Below are positions 46,504 through 55,713 of a stretch of DNA of 64,000 nt, piece after piece. The stretch spans positions 248,001 to 312,000 of the forward strand of contig NZ_CP041970.1 in assembly GCF_009884975.1 (NCBI RefSeq). The letters run 5' to 3'. The translations under genes were made by a program, and so were the position numbers. Numbering within the stretch: the first letter of the stretch is position 1; every line of letters starts with the position of its first letter. Below the pieces are notes generated by a model. That model was given only the letters and a program-made list of their open reading frames with translations. It was not told the DNA's origin and made no database searches. The DNA is from Acinetobacter dispersus (GTDB lineage Bacteria > Pseudomonadota > Gammaproteobacteria > Pseudomonadales > Moraxellaceae).

Positions 46504-47868
46504 TTAAGCATCATTATCTGGTTGAGGATTTCTGACCCCGAGTAATTGACTGGTCGCTGTGCCTGCAGTCATCGAACCGTTGACGTTTAAAGCAGTACGC
46601 CCCATATCAATCAATGGCTCAATTGAAATCAATAACGCGACCAAAGTAATCGGTAAGCCCATTGCTGGGAGTACGATTAAAGCAGCAAAAGTTGCACCGC
46701 CACCAACGCCAGCAACACCAATCGAACTGAGTGTTACCACCACAACCAATTGGGCAATCCATAACGGATCAAGCGGGTTGATACCGACTGTTGGCGCAAC
46801 CATCACCGCTAGCATTGCAGGGTATAAACCAGCACAACCATTTTGACCAATGGTTGCACCAAAGGAAGCAGAGAAGCTGGCAATCCCTTCAGGCACACCC
46901 AATTGTTTGGTTTGTGCTTCGATATTGAGTGGAATACTCGCGGCACTTGATCGACTGGTAAATGCAAAAGTTAAAACAGGAAAAACTTTCTTGAAAAAGT
47001 CGATTGGATTGACGCGTACAAACAGCAAAATCAGTGCATGTACGAGGAACATGATTGCAAGCCCAAGATAAGATGCAACGAGGAACTCACCTAATTTAAC
47101 GATGTCGGCTACATTTGCTGTTGCCACCATTTTAGTCATCAATGCCAATACACCATAAGGCGTAAATTGCATCACTAAACGGACAAGACTAATCACCAAG
47201 GCTTGCAGTGCTTCAATCCCGTGTCTGATTCGTTCACCATTGACGGTGTCTTTATCCATCAGTTTCAGTGCTGCTACACCTAAAAATGCAGAGAAAATCA
47301 CCACACTGATGATTGCTGTTGGACGAACACCGGTTAAATCAGCAAATGGGTTCTGAGGGAATAGTGAAAGTAAGAGCTTTGGAACATCTAAATCTGTTAC
47401 TTGCCCAATGTATTGACTTTGGATGGTTGCTAGACGTGCTGCTTCTTTGGTGCCTTGTACCAGTCCTTCAGCCGTTAAGCCGAATAAATTGGTGATGCCA
47501 GCACCGACAAGTGCTGCAATAGCCGTGGTCACTAACAAGATACCAATCACGAGTACACTGATTTTTCCAAGAGAAGTGGTTTGGTGTAACTTCACCACTG
47601 CACTTAAAATTGAAATAAAAATCAGAGGCATGATCACCATTTGTAATAGTTGTACATAACCATTACCGACAAGGTTAATCCATGCAATTGAATGCTCAAT
47701 AACAGGGTTGTCACCATAGATCGCTTTAAGGGCCAAACCAAAAAAGATACCTACGATCATACCGATCAGAACTTTTTTGGAGAGACTCCAATCTTTACGG
47801 TAGCTAAAAAACAATCCTGCCATGAGCAGGACGAAAACAATAATATTCAATAAAACCAAGGTATTCAC
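46504..47868 (-). CDS. tcyP: L-cystine:proton/sodium symporter (TcyP/YdjN type)
   Basis: This 454-aa inner-membrane carrier of the dicarboxylate/amino acid:cation symporter family closely follows E. coli YdjN/TcyP in the blocks [48 protein letters not shown] and [18 protein letters not shown] (the serine-rich HP1 loop). Eight helices plus two re-entrant loops are expected. It is known to import cystine. The 355-bp gap upstream (47869-48223) is AT-rich and contains the trpG terminator; I saw no riboswitch there. Confidence 0.9.
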   Translation of the reverse strand: MNTLVLLNIIVFVLLMAGLFFSYRKDWSLSKKVLIGMIVGIFFGLALKAIYGDNPVIEHSIAWINLVGNGYVQLLQMVIMPLIFISILSAVVKLHQTTSLGKISVLVIGILLVTTAIAALVGAGITNLFGLTAEGLVQGTKEAARLATIQSQYIGQVTDLDVPKLLLSLFPQNPFADLTGVRPTAIISVVIFSAFLGVAALKLMDKDTVNGERIRHGIEALQALVISLVRLVMQFTPYGVLALMTKMVATANVADIVKLGEFLVASYLGLAIMFLVHALILLFVRVNPIDFFKKVFPVLTFAFTSRSSAASIPLNIEAQTKQLGVPEGIASFSASFGATIGQNGCAGLYPAMLAVMVAPTVGINPLDPLWIAQLVVVVTLSSIGVAGVGGGATFAALIVLPAMGLPITLVALLISIEPLIDMGRTALNVNGSMTAGTATSQLLGVRNPQPDNDA

Positions 47869-48165
47869 AATAGGTTATCCTGATAGATCATTCAGGGGGA
47901 ATGCTAAAAACAATGACTTAGATTCTATCATCCAGCCGCCCTGAAACTTAATCATTCCTATGACTATAGTTAATCTAAAAAAGTAAAATGCAATCAGACA
48001 AAACAGAAATTGAGGATTGAACTTACTTTTTATAACGTGTGAAAAGTGGATTAATTATTGAAAAAGAATGACTTGTTTTTAAATGTAAGTTTTCAGATTA
48101 ATTTTAATGCTGAAAATTTGTGCAGTATGTATGAGTTGTATATTGTTTTTATATGTTCAAAATAA

Positions 48166-48195
48166 AAACAGCCTACTTATAAAAATAGGCTGTTT
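48166..48195 (-). terminator. Terminator of trpG
   Basis: AAACAGCCTA and TAGGCTGTTT pair perfectly around a 10-base loop. On the minus strand TTTATTTT follows. Confidence 0.88.
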
Positions 48196-48223
48196 AGATG
48201 CTTAGTATTGGTAAATCTTGAGA

Positions 48224-48808
48224 TTAAGCATAAATATCCAAGAAGTTTTTGAAAAGTTGATGGCCGTGTTCACTCAAAATAGACTCAGGGTGGAATTGCA
48301 CACCTTCCACAGGAAGTGTTTTATGTTTGACACCCATAATTTCTTCAATCGTACCATCTGTTTGATTGGTCCAACAGGTGACTTCTAAGCATTCAGGCAA
48401 AGTTTCCTGTTCAATCACCAGTGAATGGTAACGTGTAGCGGCAAAAGGCGACGGCAAGTTGCTAAAAATCCCTTTGTCACTATGGTGCATATCGGATAGG
48501 CGGCCATGCATCACTGTTTTAGCGCGAATGATATTGCCACCAAAGGCTTGTCCAATCGCTTGGTGACCTAAGCAAACGCCAAGCAAAGGAATTTTGCCAG
48601 CAAAGTGATTGATGGCTGGAATAGAGATACCTGCTTCACTTGGTGAGCAAGGACCCGGGCCAATCACCAGATATTTTGGCTGCCATCGTTCAATATCCTC
48701 TAATGTTACTTGATCATTACGAACAACTTTTACTTCTTGATTCAACTCGCCAAAGTATTGAACGATGTTGTAAGTAAATGAGTCATAATTGTCAATCATT
48801 AGAAGCAT
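48224..48808 (-). CDS. trpG: Anthranilate synthase glutaminase subunit
   Basis: TrpG releases ammonia from glutamine for TrpE. The 194-aa class I glutamine amidotransferase has the catalytic Cys in [12 protein letters not shown] and the His/Glu pair in [10 protein letters not shown]. It begins [15 protein letters not shown] chose ATG 48808 with AAAGG 8 nt upstream over a 203-aa version. It could also serve PabA in folate synthesis. It is separated from trpDC by the TonB, peptidase and tcyP genes, all on the chromosome segment between. Confidence 0.95.
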   Translation of the reverse strand: MLLMIDNYDSFTYNIVQYFGELNQEVKVVRNDQVTLEDIERWQPKYLVIGPGPCSPSEAGISIPAINHFAGKIPLLGVCLGHQAIGQAFGGNIIRAKTVMHGRLSDMHHSDKGIFSNLPSPFAATRYHSLVIEQETLPECLEVTCWTNQTDGTIEEIMGVKHKTLPVEGVQFHPESILSEHGHQLFKNFLDIYA

Positions 48809-49162
48809 GATTATAACCTTTTGAAAAATATGCACTTAATTGTGCTATTGAGTTCGATAAACCGATCTGAACGCTATACGATTTCATCTATCTTTAATAG
48901 AAGAAGGATTATTCTAGCGATAGCGGGAAATCATCATATCAAAACCGATCATTAATGTGGAAAATTTTGAAACAAGGCGTGGGGTGGAATTTGCGCGATA
49001 TTCTTGGTTTAAAATACGCTCTTAATCGAGAATAAATTTTTGTAATTGAAAGGCTTGGTGAAAAAACAAGAAAGTGAACCTAAAGTCTAAATGAATTGAT
49101 TGGAATGATCTTAAAAAGAATGATATAAAAAGCCAATTTATGCTAAGAATAATAGCGTAATT

Positions 49163-49209
49163 GGCACTACATTGGTTCTTTGTTATATGTATTGCACTAT
49201 TTTGGTTCA
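49163..49209. promoter_or_regulatory. Two NtrC-like enhancer sites upstream of glnA
   Basis: Site 2, TGCACTATTTTGGTTCA (49193-49209), is one base from the ideal TGCACTA-N3-TGGTGCA dyad. Site 1, GGCACTACATTGGTTCT (49163-49179), matches at the same central positions. Their centres are exactly 30 bp apart, about three helical turns. E. coli glnA has a comparable pair. A TGGTGCA half-site also occurs at 49254-49260. Confidence 0.7.
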
Positions 49210-49355
49210 TTTTGTCTTTTTTAGGGACACCCCAAAATAGGAATGTGTGAATATGGTGCATTTTTGGATATAAGCATTATAGTAGACATAGGACATGGAG
49301 CTTAAAGCATTTTTTCTGCAAAGAATTTCAATGTTTTAGGTATGCTTTAAAATTG

Positions 49356-49372
49356 TTGGTATGATAATTGCT
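49356..49372 (+). promoter_or_regulatory. Sigma-54 promoter of glnA
   Basis: TTGGTATGATAATTGCT has the invariant GG (49358-49359) and GC (49370-49371) separated by 10 bp, as required for RpoN. Transcription would start near 49383, leaving a leader of about 55 nt. The enhancer pair lies about 165-190 bp upstream. Confidence 0.78.
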
Positions 49373-49437
49373 AATTAGATATCAACAACTAACACGCACT
49401 TAACAGGTGCATAGAAATTTCATTGGAGCAAATGAGC

Positions 49438-50847
49438 ATGGCGAACAAGGTCCTTCAACTCATCAAAGAAAGTGGCGCAAAATGGGTCGATTTTCGCTTT
49501 ACTGATACTAAGGGTAAAGAGCAACACGTAACTTACCCAGCTGACACGATTGATGAAGATTCATTTGAAGACGGTAAAATGTTTGATGGTTCTTCAATCG
49601 CTGGTTGGAAAGGCATCGAAGCGTCTGACATGATCTTACGTCCAGATGCTGAAACAGGTTTTCTTGACCCGTTCTTTGCTGAGCCTACAGTTGTTGTGAC
49701 TTGTGACGTAATTGAGCCATCTACGGGTCAAGGTTACGAGCGTGACCCTCGTTCGATTGCTCGTCGTGCTGAAGAATATTTAAAATCTACAGGTATCGGT
49801 GATACTGCATTCTTTGGTCCAGAACCAGAATTCTTCGTTTTTGACGAAGTAAAATGGGATATCGACATGTCTGGCGCGCGTCATACATTGATCGCTGAAG
49901 AAGCTGCATGGTCAACTGGTAAAGACTACGAAGCGGGTAACTCTGGTCACCGTCCACGTGTTAAAGGCGGTTACTTCCCAGTTCCTCCTGTTGATTCTTC
50001 ACAAGATATGCGTGCTGAAATGTGTGCAAAAATCGAAGACATCATGGGTCCTGGTCGTGTAGAAGTACATCACCACGAAGTTGCATCTTGCCAATTAGAA
50101 ATTGGTGTGAGCTTCAATACTTTAGTTCGTAAAGCGGACGAAGTTCAACAGTTCAAATATGCAGTTTGGAACGTTGCGCATCAATATGCTAAAACAGCAA
50201 CATTTATGCCTAAACCAATGGTAGGTGATAACGGTTCTGGTATGCACGTTCACATGTCAATCTCTAAAGATGGCAAGAACTTGTTTGCTGGTGATGAATA
50301 TGCTGGTTTATCAGAAATGGCATTATTCTTTATCGGTGGTGTGATCAAGCATGCTCGTGCATTAAACGCGATCACAAACCCTTCTACGAACTCGTACAAG
50401 CGCTTGGTTCCTCACTTCGAGGCACCAATTATGCTTGCTTACTCAGCGCGTAACCGTTCTGCGTCTATCCGTATTCCTTACGTTTCTAGCCCTAAAGGCA
50501 AGCGTATTGAAGCACGTTTCCCAGATCCAATGATGAACCCGTACTTAGGTTTCGCGGCATTGTTGATGGCGGGTATCGATGGTATCCAAAACAAGATTCA
50601 CCCAGGTGAAGCTGCTGATAAGAACTTGTACGATCTTCCTCCTGAAGAAGAAGCAAAAATCCCAACAGTTGCTCACAGCTTGGATATGGCACTTGAAGCT
50701 CTTCAAAATGACCATGAGTTCCTGTTGAAAGGTGGTGTATTCACCAAAGAAATGCTTGATGCATATATCGAACTTAAAACTGAAGATGTACGTCGTCTTA
50801 ACACGACAACTCACCCAGTTGAATTTGATATGTACTACAGCTTGTAA
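49438..50847 (+). CDS. glnA: Glutamine synthetase type I
   Basis: GlnA makes glutamine from glutamate, ammonia and ATP and is the main entry of nitrogen. The 469-aa protein matches the GSI-beta length. It contains [18 protein letters not shown], the metal-binding [12 protein letters not shown] and [12 protein letters not shown]. The adenylylation site Tyr398 is in [10 protein letters not shown], so GlnE control is likely. I chose the ATG at 49438 (GGAG 9 nt upstream); ATG 49432 is only 3 nt from it. Regulation by NtrC and sigma-54 is read from the upstream sites. No glnL/glnG genes are beside it. Confidence 0.98.
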   Translation: MANKVLQLIKESGAKWVDFRFTDTKGKEQHVTYPADTIDEDSFEDGKMFDGSSIAGWKGIEASDMILRPDAETGFLDPFFAEPTVVVTCDVIEPSTGQGYERDPRSIARRAEEYLKSTGIGDTAFFGPEPEFFVFDEVKWDIDMSGARHTLIAEEAAWSTGKDYEAGNSGHRPRVKGGYFPVPPVDSSQDMRAEMCAKIEDIMGPGRVEVHHHEVASCQLEIGVSFNTLVRKADEVQQFKYAVWNVAHQYAKTATFMPKPMVGDNGSGMHVHMSISKDGKNLFAGDEYAGLSEMALFFIGGVIKHARALNAITNPSTNSYKRLVPHFEAPIMLAYSARNRSASIRIPYVSSPKGKRIEARFPDPMMNPYLGFAALLMAGIDGIQNKIHPGEAADKNLYDLPPEEEAKIPTVAHSLDMALEALQNDHEFLLKGGVFTKEMLDAYIELKTEDVRRLNTTTHPVEFDMYYSL

Positions 50848-50859
50848 TACATCCAATTC

Positions 50860-50889
50860 AAAAAAGCTCGCTTCGGCGAGCTTTTTTTA
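50860..50889 (+). terminator. Terminator of glnA
   Basis: AAAAAGCTCGC, a TTCG tetraloop and GCGAGCTTTTTTT form a strong intrinsic terminator 12 bp past the stop. Confidence 0.95.
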
Positions 50890-50970
50890 TGTTTTTGATT
50901 CAATTGAAAGTCATACGTTTTTACCAAGAAATTCATGTACACTAATCGCGATGTTTTTAGTGAGCCAAGC

Positions 50971-51462
50971 ATGCGAAATTTACGACCAAACAGAATAAAG
51001 GGCAAAGAAATCCCGATTGATTTAAAAAAATGGTTGTATGCATCTGGTTCGCTTACTCAACAATTAACCGATTTAGGTCACGGTCAGTTTCATGTTGAAA
51101 GATTGAAAGAACATTATCAACGTTTAACCTTTGCAGATAGTCAGTGGATGGAGATGCCACCTCATCATATTGGTTGGGTGCGTGAAACCCTTCTTTATGG
51201 CAGTGAAGAGCAGGCATGGGTCAAAGCAAAAAGTATTTTCCCGATTTTGAGTATGCAAAAAAAAGCACGCTTGTTTCGGCATATCCGTAATAAACCGATT
51301 GGCTGGTTTTTATTTCAACGAACCAATCCTGCTTGTGAACGTAGAGTGATTCTTCTCGAAGAAGGCTGGACGCGTCAGAGTTGCTATACATGGCATGGTT
51401 GTAAGTTTATTGTGCAAGAAACATTTCTACCTGCATTTGAACAATTTATTCGACAGCATTGA
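50971..51462 (+). CDS. ubiC: Chorismate pyruvate-lyase
   Basis: UbiC removes pyruvate from chorismate to give 4-hydroxybenzoate for ubiquinone. The protein of about 163 aa is recognised by WLYASGSLTQQL, GWVRETLLYGSEEQAWVKAKSIFP (with catalytic Arg), KPIGWFLF and FIVQETFLPAF with the conserved Glu. It precedes ubiA by 15 bp. Neither start has a strong ribosome site; the ATG at 50971 gives the usual length, while the in-frame ATG at 50935 would add 12 residues. Confidence 0.88.
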   Translation: MRNLRPNRIKGKEIPIDLKKWLYASGSLTQQLTDLGHGQFHVERLKEHYQRLTFADSQWMEMPPHHIGWVRETLLYGSEEQAWVKAKSIFPILSMQKKARLFRHIRNKPIGWFLFQRTNPACERRVILLEEGWTRQSCYTWHGCKFIVQETFLPAFEQFIRQH

Positions 51463-51477
51463 CTCTAAGGATTCATC

Positions 51478-52359
51478 ATGGAAACAGTGCAACACACAAC
51501 TTGGCGGCAGCGTTTAGAGGCCTATTACTATTTATGCCGTTTTGATAAGCCTGTAGGTACAGAGCTGGTTTTTTGGCCGACAATGTGGGCGTTATGGATT
51601 GCGGCTGGAGGTTTACCACCATTGCAGATTCTCATTGCGATGGTTTTGGGTACGATTTTTATGCGTGCGGCTGGCTGTGCGATTAATGACTTTGCTGATC
51701 GTAAAGTAGATGCTCATGTAGAGCGTACTAAAACACGTCCATTAGCCACTGGTATTATTCGTCCACGAGAAGCGGTCTATGTTTTTCTGGGGTTGGTTGC
51801 TGCAAGTGCATGTACTTTATTCTTTCTACCGATCGCGACGTTTTATTGTGCCCTAGCAGGTTTAGTACTGGCATTTATTTATCCTTTTATGAAGCGTTAT
51901 ACGCATTTGCCACAAGTGGTTTTGGGTATGGCCTTTTCATGGGGAATTCCTATGTCTTTTACCGCAATGGGTAAGCCTTTAGATTTAACTTGCTGGCTTT
52001 TATATTTTGGTAATTTGGCATGGACTGTGGCTTATGATACTCAGTATGCAATTACAGATCGTGAATATGATTTGAAAATTGGGGTGAAATCGACAGCAAT
52101 TTTATTTGGTCGTTACGATATACAGATTATTGGTTTACTCCAGATTTTAAGTTTGCTCCTCATCGGTGGGGCTCTATATTTGGAAAATCTGTTATTGCCA
52201 TTTGGATTGGCTGCACTGTTAATTGTCGCTGCTGATTTTGCTTATCAGGCGTTTAAAACCAAAGATCGTGATCCGCAAATTTGTTTCTGGGCATTCCGTC
52301 ACAATCGTTGGGTAGGGCTGATTATTTTCATTGGAATTTTTTTAGAATTAATATTTTAA
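51478..52359 (+). CDS. ubiA: 4-hydroxybenzoate octaprenyltransferase
   Basis: UbiA attaches the polyprenyl tail to 4-hydroxybenzoate at the inner membrane. The 293-aa protein has about nine helices and the two Asp-rich motifs NDFADRKVDAHVERTKTRP and DTQYAITDREYD that bind magnesium-diphosphate. AAGGA lies 5 nt before the ATG. With ubiC it forms a two-gene unit ended by a terminator. Confidence 0.97.
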   Translation: METVQHTTWRQRLEAYYYLCRFDKPVGTELVFWPTMWALWIAAGGLPPLQILIAMVLGTIFMRAAGCAINDFADRKVDAHVERTKTRPLATGIIRPREAVYVFLGLVAASACTLFFLPIATFYCALAGLVLAFIYPFMKRYTHLPQVVLGMAFSWGIPMSFTAMGKPLDLTCWLLYFGNLAWTVAYDTQYAITDREYDLKIGVKSTAILFGRYDIQIIGLLQILSLLLIGGALYLENLLLPFGLAALLIVAADFAYQAFKTKDRDPQICFWAFRHNRWVGLIIFIGIFLELIF

Positions 52360-52375
52360 ACTGACTGAATAGTTG

Positions 52376-52404
52376 AAAAGTGTTCTATGCAGAGCACTTT
52401 TTTT
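52376..52404 (+). terminator. Terminator of ubiCA
   Basis: AAAAGTGTTCT and AGAGCACTTTTTTT form a stem with a small TGC loop, 17 bp past the ubiA stop. Confidence 0.85.
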
Positions 52405-52468
52405 ATGCCTTAATAATGTGGCATGTAGTTTCATGCTTAAAATAAAACAAGGACTAAAAGGATATTTT

Positions 52469-53914
52469 ATGAAACGGTCTAAAATTGCGTTGGCAATGAC
52501 ATTCTCTATTTCTGCATTATTTTTAACCGCATGTAATGACAATGATGATGATTACACTGGGGTAAATACGGAAAAAACTTATCTGTCTGAAAGTAATTAC
52601 GCGATTGATCAGGTTGATAATGCTTCATCTATTAAAGTCATGACCTATAACATGGCAAATGTCCAAGGAAAAACTGCAACGGCAACAGCGATGGTATTGT
52701 TCCCGAAAGCAACTCAACCTAAGGATGGTTATCGAGTTGTGGTGTGGGAGCATGGAACTGTTGGGGTAGGTGATGGCTGTGCACCAAGTAAAAATGTGAT
52801 TAATCCGCGTTTTAGAATTCTTGCTGATACCTTATTGGCAGCTGGGTATGTTGTCATAGCACCAGACTACGAGGGCCTAGGTACACCAGGTGTTCATCCA
52901 TATCTTAATTTGAGTAGTGAAGCGAAATCTGCACTTGCCGCAGTTAAGGCTGCAAAAGATCATTATGGCACTCAATTGAAAGGGGATTGGATGTCGATTG
53001 GTCAGTCACAAGGTGGACATGCTTCATTAGGCACAGCGGAGTTTGCAAATACAGATGCAAGCTATAAAGGCGCAGTGGCGGGTGCACCTGCATCAAGTTT
53101 GGGAACAATTATTCAGATTTATATTGATCCACAATTTAATCTTGATACGGATGGAAAGCCTAAAATTGTAAATAAATTGGATGAGAGCTTACTACAAGTA
53201 CGTTATGCAGTAGCGAATAACATACTCACACCAGCACAAGGCCAAGCAAAAATTGAGGAAATCGCAGATGGTTATGCGGAGTTGTTAGCATATGCAGCTT
53301 TAGCTAGTGCTGGGATTAAAGCACAGCAACCAAACTACGATTTAAAAACGATCTTTACCTCGGGAGCGGCTGATATTGCAGAATTAGCCCATGGGCGTAC
53401 AGGGGATGATGGAGCATGTTTAAGTTATCCAGCACCAGATAGTGCAAATGGCTTGCAAGAAAAGTTTAAAGCTGGAATCTTAGCTTTCTTGGCTGATCCT
53501 ACACATCAAATTGCACAGTACGGTATTGATCTGAATAAATTTAAGAATGATCAAGTTGTTAAAAACTTTTTAGCAGATACCCAGCCTGCAACCAATGCGA
53601 CAGCAGCGAAAGTAATTAAAACGCCAGTGTTTATTATTCAGGGCGAAAAAGATCAAGCGGTATTACCTGTAGTAACACAGGGGCTATTTGCGAATATGAA
53701 AGCTAATGCTTTGAAGTTCTTCCCGCAAGCAGCTTATGATAAAGGCTATAGTCTAACTATTGTTCCAAATGCAACGCATACACAAGCGATCATATGTAAA
53801 AATGCCCAAGCTTATGACTTTATTCAGACTAATATGTCAGCGGGTACAGGTATTGTATTAACAGATGCGCAGAAGGATGCCAGTCAAAGCCCTCACTGTA
53901 CTGGTAAATTCTAA
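52469..53914 (+). CDS. Lipoprotein alpha/beta hydrolase (secretory lipase-like)
   Basis: This 481-aa protein has a signal sequence ending in lipobox LTAC (C22), followed by an acidic NDNDDDY stretch. The alpha/beta hydrolase fold resembles bacterial and fungal secretory lipases: VWEHGTVGVGDGC, IAPDYEGLGTPGVHPYL, the nucleophile elbow IGQSQGGHAS, an Asp in IQGEKDQAVLP and a His in NATHTQAI. Paired cysteines late in the protein may form a disulfide. ATG 52469 is preceded by AAAAGGA. It is likely on the outer membrane or secreted; the substrate is unknown. Confidence 0.87.
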   Translation: MKRSKIALAMTFSISALFLTACNDNDDDYTGVNTEKTYLSESNYAIDQVDNASSIKVMTYNMANVQGKTATATAMVLFPKATQPKDGYRVVVWEHGTVGVGDGCAPSKNVINPRFRILADTLLAAGYVVIAPDYEGLGTPGVHPYLNLSSEAKSALAAVKAAKDHYGTQLKGDWMSIGQSQGGHASLGTAEFANTDASYKGAVAGAPASSLGTIIQIYIDPQFNLDTDGKPKIVNKLDESLLQVRYAVANNILTPAQGQAKIEEIADGYAELLAYAALASAGIKAQQPNYDLKTIFTSGAADIAELAHGRTGDDGACLSYPAPDSANGLQEKFKAGILAFLADPTHQIAQYGIDLNKFKNDQVVKNFLADTQPATNATAAKVIKTPVFIIQGEKDQAVLPVVTQGLFANMKANALKFFPQAAYDKGYSLTIVPNATHTQAIICKNAQAYDFIQTNMSAGTGIVLTDAQKDASQSPHCTGKF

Positions 53915-53945
53915 GATTTATTTGCCTATTTAAAAATTTGCTTTT

Positions 53946-53977
53946 AAAAAAGAGTCTCTTTATAGGGGCTCTTTTTT
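53946..53977 (+). terminator. Terminator after the lipoprotein hydrolase
   Basis: AAAAAAGAGTCTC pairs, with two G-T or mismatched positions, with GGGGCTCTTTTTT. It lies inside the longer open frame from 53938, which argues that that upstream start is not used. Confidence 0.75.
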
Positions 53978-54027
53978 GTTATATTGTTGCACTGTTTAAA
54001 GCCATGCAATTTGAGTTTAAATCAGTT

Positions 54028-54234
54028 ATGAGCCAGCCACCTGTTGAGAAAAAGTCAATCCCTTGGTTATTAATGAGTTTGGGATTGTTGATTCCAATTT
54101 TTATTGTCGGTATGGCCTTTGTTGCTGCCAAAAGTGATGCACAAACCAAGAAAAAATATGACCAGCAACGCGCCGAAATGGCAAAGAAATTTGAACAGCA
54201 GAAAAATGCTGAACAATCGGCAAAGACGGAGTAA
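54028..54234 (+). CDS. Small single-span membrane protein
   Basis: This protein of about 68 aa starts MSQPPVEKKSIPW, has one transmembrane helix (LLMSLGLLIPIFIVGMAFVAA) and a charged, helical C-terminus rich in Lys, Gln and Glu. I do not recognise a named family. ATG 54004 would give 76 aa; the longer start at 53938 overlaps a terminator and is rejected. The small size and membrane position are compatible with a structural or modulator role that cannot be specified. Confidence 0.6.
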   Translation: MSQPPVEKKSIPWLLMSLGLLIPIFIVGMAFVAAKSDAQTKKKYDQQRAEMAKKFEQQKNAEQSAKTE

Positions 54235-54253
54235 TCTTTCTTAAATTAGCTGA

Positions 54254-54694
54254 CTATCGAAGATCCATCTGTAGCTGTTTTATAGATGGAATTTCCGTAT
54301 AACGCTGTACTTGATAGCCTGCTTCTTGCAACATCTGATCGCGCTTTTGATCTTCTAATTCTTTACCTAAATGGCTTGGGTCATCTAACTCAATAATCGC
54401 CAGAACATTCATCTGCTGATCTAAAACTACAAAGTCTGTCACCTTGCGATTAAACTTACTGCGGATCTTGTAATGATCACTGGTAATCAATGCACTAAAG
54501 GCAACCTGCGCAAGTACATGATGCTGTGGAAAGGCCTGTTGTAATCGTACAAACATTCTTGATTCAAATGATGTGATGACAGGTCGAGCAAAGAATTTTT
54601 GTTTGGGAAAGAAAGGGCGTATACAGCTAAAAAGCAAGATAGCTGTACTAATAAAACCAATCGTTAGAAATAAGAAGTGATTCGATTCAAACAT
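54254..54694 (-). CDS. DUF2726 protein with N-terminal membrane anchor (second copy)
   Basis: This protein of about 146 aa is a paralogue of the one at 26154-26699. It has an N-terminal helix (FLFLTIGFISTAILLFSC) and then a DUF2726 domain with HVLAQVAFSALI, RKVTDFVVLDQQMNVLAIIELDDPSH. The D and E-x-D residues of a nuclease-like core are kept in both. It starts at ATG 54694 with a poor ribosome site. It lies directly downstream of tRNA-Asn on the same strand, while the first copy is beside tRNA-Glu. Confidence 0.8.
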   Translation of the reverse strand: MFESNHFLFLTIGFISTAILLFSCIRPFFPKQKFFARPVITSFESRMFVRLQQAFPQHHVLAQVAFSALITSDHYKIRSKFNRKVTDFVVLDQQMNVLAIIELDDPSHLGKELEDQKRDQMLQEAGYQVQRYTEIPSIKQLQMDLR

Positions 54695-54714
54695 GTATTT
54701 ATCAAAGAGCAAAT

Positions 54715-54745
54715 AAAAAACCCACTCAATTAAGAGTGGGTTTTT
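54715..54745. terminator. Terminator downstream of the first tRNA-Asn
   Basis: AAAAAACCCACTC and GAGTGGGTTTTT pair around six bases, 8 bp past the tRNA 3' end on the minus strand. Confidence 0.88.
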
Positions 54746-54752
54746 AGAATCT

Positions 54753-54828
54753 TGGCTCTCCCACCTGGGCTCGAACCAGGGACCTGCGGATTAACAGTCC
54801 GTCGCTCTACCGACTGAGCTATGGGAGA
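54753..54828 (-). tRNA. tRNA-Asn (anticodon GTT), copy 1
   Basis: This 76-nt cloverleaf reads TCTCCCATAGCTCAG...GGGAGAGCCA on the minus strand. It has acceptor stem TCTCCCA/TGGGAGA, anticodon loop ACTGTTAA and encoded CCA. It is identical to the copy at 55402-55477. Confidence 0.98.
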
Positions 54829-54913
54829 ATCTGGAGCGAATTTTAGGGCTTAAATTTCAGTCCGTCAAGTAAAATCAGTATGAATAATAATCGCTTAACC
54901 AAAATATTGAGTA

Positions 54914-55222
54914 TTAACGTGCAACTTGATTACATTGTGCCAATTCAGTGGAGCGGGCATTCCAGATTGCACCTACTGAGTTTTTATAATAACTAATCTT
55001 ACCGATACGTAAGACTAGACTCTGACAAGAATCCAAGGAGAGTGCATTGCCCCAAGGGCCAGACATGCTACAGACACGACCATTACATTTCCAGACGACA
55101 TTGGGTCCATTTTCAATTGGTACAGTCACCGTGCCCTTATAAGAGGAACCAGCATACCAAGTGGTTTGGGCGGCCATTGCTGGACTACAAAAGACGATTA
55201 AACAAAATAGAAGTTTTTTCAT
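54914..55222 (-). CDS. Small exported cysteine-containing protein
   Basis: This 102-aa protein has a clear signal peptide (cleavage after AMAA). The mature part of about 84 residues contains four cysteines (WKCNGRVCSM, LDSCQSL, AQCNQ), probably two disulfides, and a CSMSGPWGNALSLDSCQ core. I do not recognise a characterised family. It sits alone between two identical tRNA-Asn genes on the same strand, which makes it look like cargo carried with the duplicated tRNA. Confidence 0.75.
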   Translation of the reverse strand: MKKLLFCLIVFCSPAMAAQTTWYAGSSYKGTVTVPIENGPNVVWKCNGRVCSMSGPWGNALSLDSCQSLVLRIGKISYYKNSVGAIWNARSTELAQCNQVAR

Positions 55223-55363
55223 TATGTGTTTTCCTTAACAACATCATTAAGTTTTATCTTATAGTTAAAATAATATGGTAGGTCGAAATTTATACGATAC
55301 TCAACATGAAATGAACAAAATAATCGTAATTGTCGTTATAAGGGTATTTTGTTTATTTAAAAT

Positions 55364-55394
55364 AAAAAGCCCAGATCATTGATCTGGGCTTTTT
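55364..55394. terminator. Terminator downstream of the second tRNA-Asn
   Basis: AAAAAGCCCAGATCA and TGATCTGGGCTTTT form a long stem 7 bp past the tRNA end on the minus strand. Confidence 0.9.
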
Positions 55395-55401
55395 AGAATC
55401 T

Positions 55402-55477
55402 TGGCTCTCCCACCTGGGCTCGAACCAGGGACCTGCGGATTAACAGTCCGTCGCTCTACCGACTGAGCTATGGGAGA
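55402..55477 (-). tRNA. tRNA-Asn (anticodon GTT), copy 2
   Basis: The sequence is identical to the copy at 54753-54828, including the CCA end and several flanking bases (GAATCTTGG and GGGAGAATCTG contexts). The two genes are 573 bp apart in the same orientation. Confidence 0.98.
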
Positions 55478-55713
55478 ATCTGAGTGCCATTATAGGCAGC
55501 TTTTAAAATTGGTCAAGATAAAACTGTCATGTTTCTTTCATTTTTGCATCGTATGCTTTTTATTTGCACAATTACGATAAAGTAGGAAAAATAACTTGAA
55601 CTTTGAACAGGCTATTGCTAGATTCGAATCAGAAAGAGCGTTTAGATATTTATCTAAACAGTGTGGATTTAACCCTACTTGCCAGCACTAAAATGGCTAA
55701 ACTGGAGGTCGAA

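Noticed and set aside
47869..48165. Riboswitch or T-box upstream of tcyP
   Set aside because: The stretch is AT-rich without the stems expected of a SAM, cysteine T-box or similar leader.
49022..49261. 79-codon minus-strand frame upstream of glnA
   Set aside because: It covers the NtrC-like sites, is extremely Phe/Ile-rich without family features and has no ribosome site.
53938..54027. Longer start for the small membrane protein
   Set aside because: The extra codons cover an intrinsic terminator of the preceding gene, so translation from there is unlikely.
54753..55477. Integrated mobile island at tRNA-Asn
   Set aside because: No integrase, attachment-site core or mobility gene lies between the two tRNA copies; only one small gene is present.
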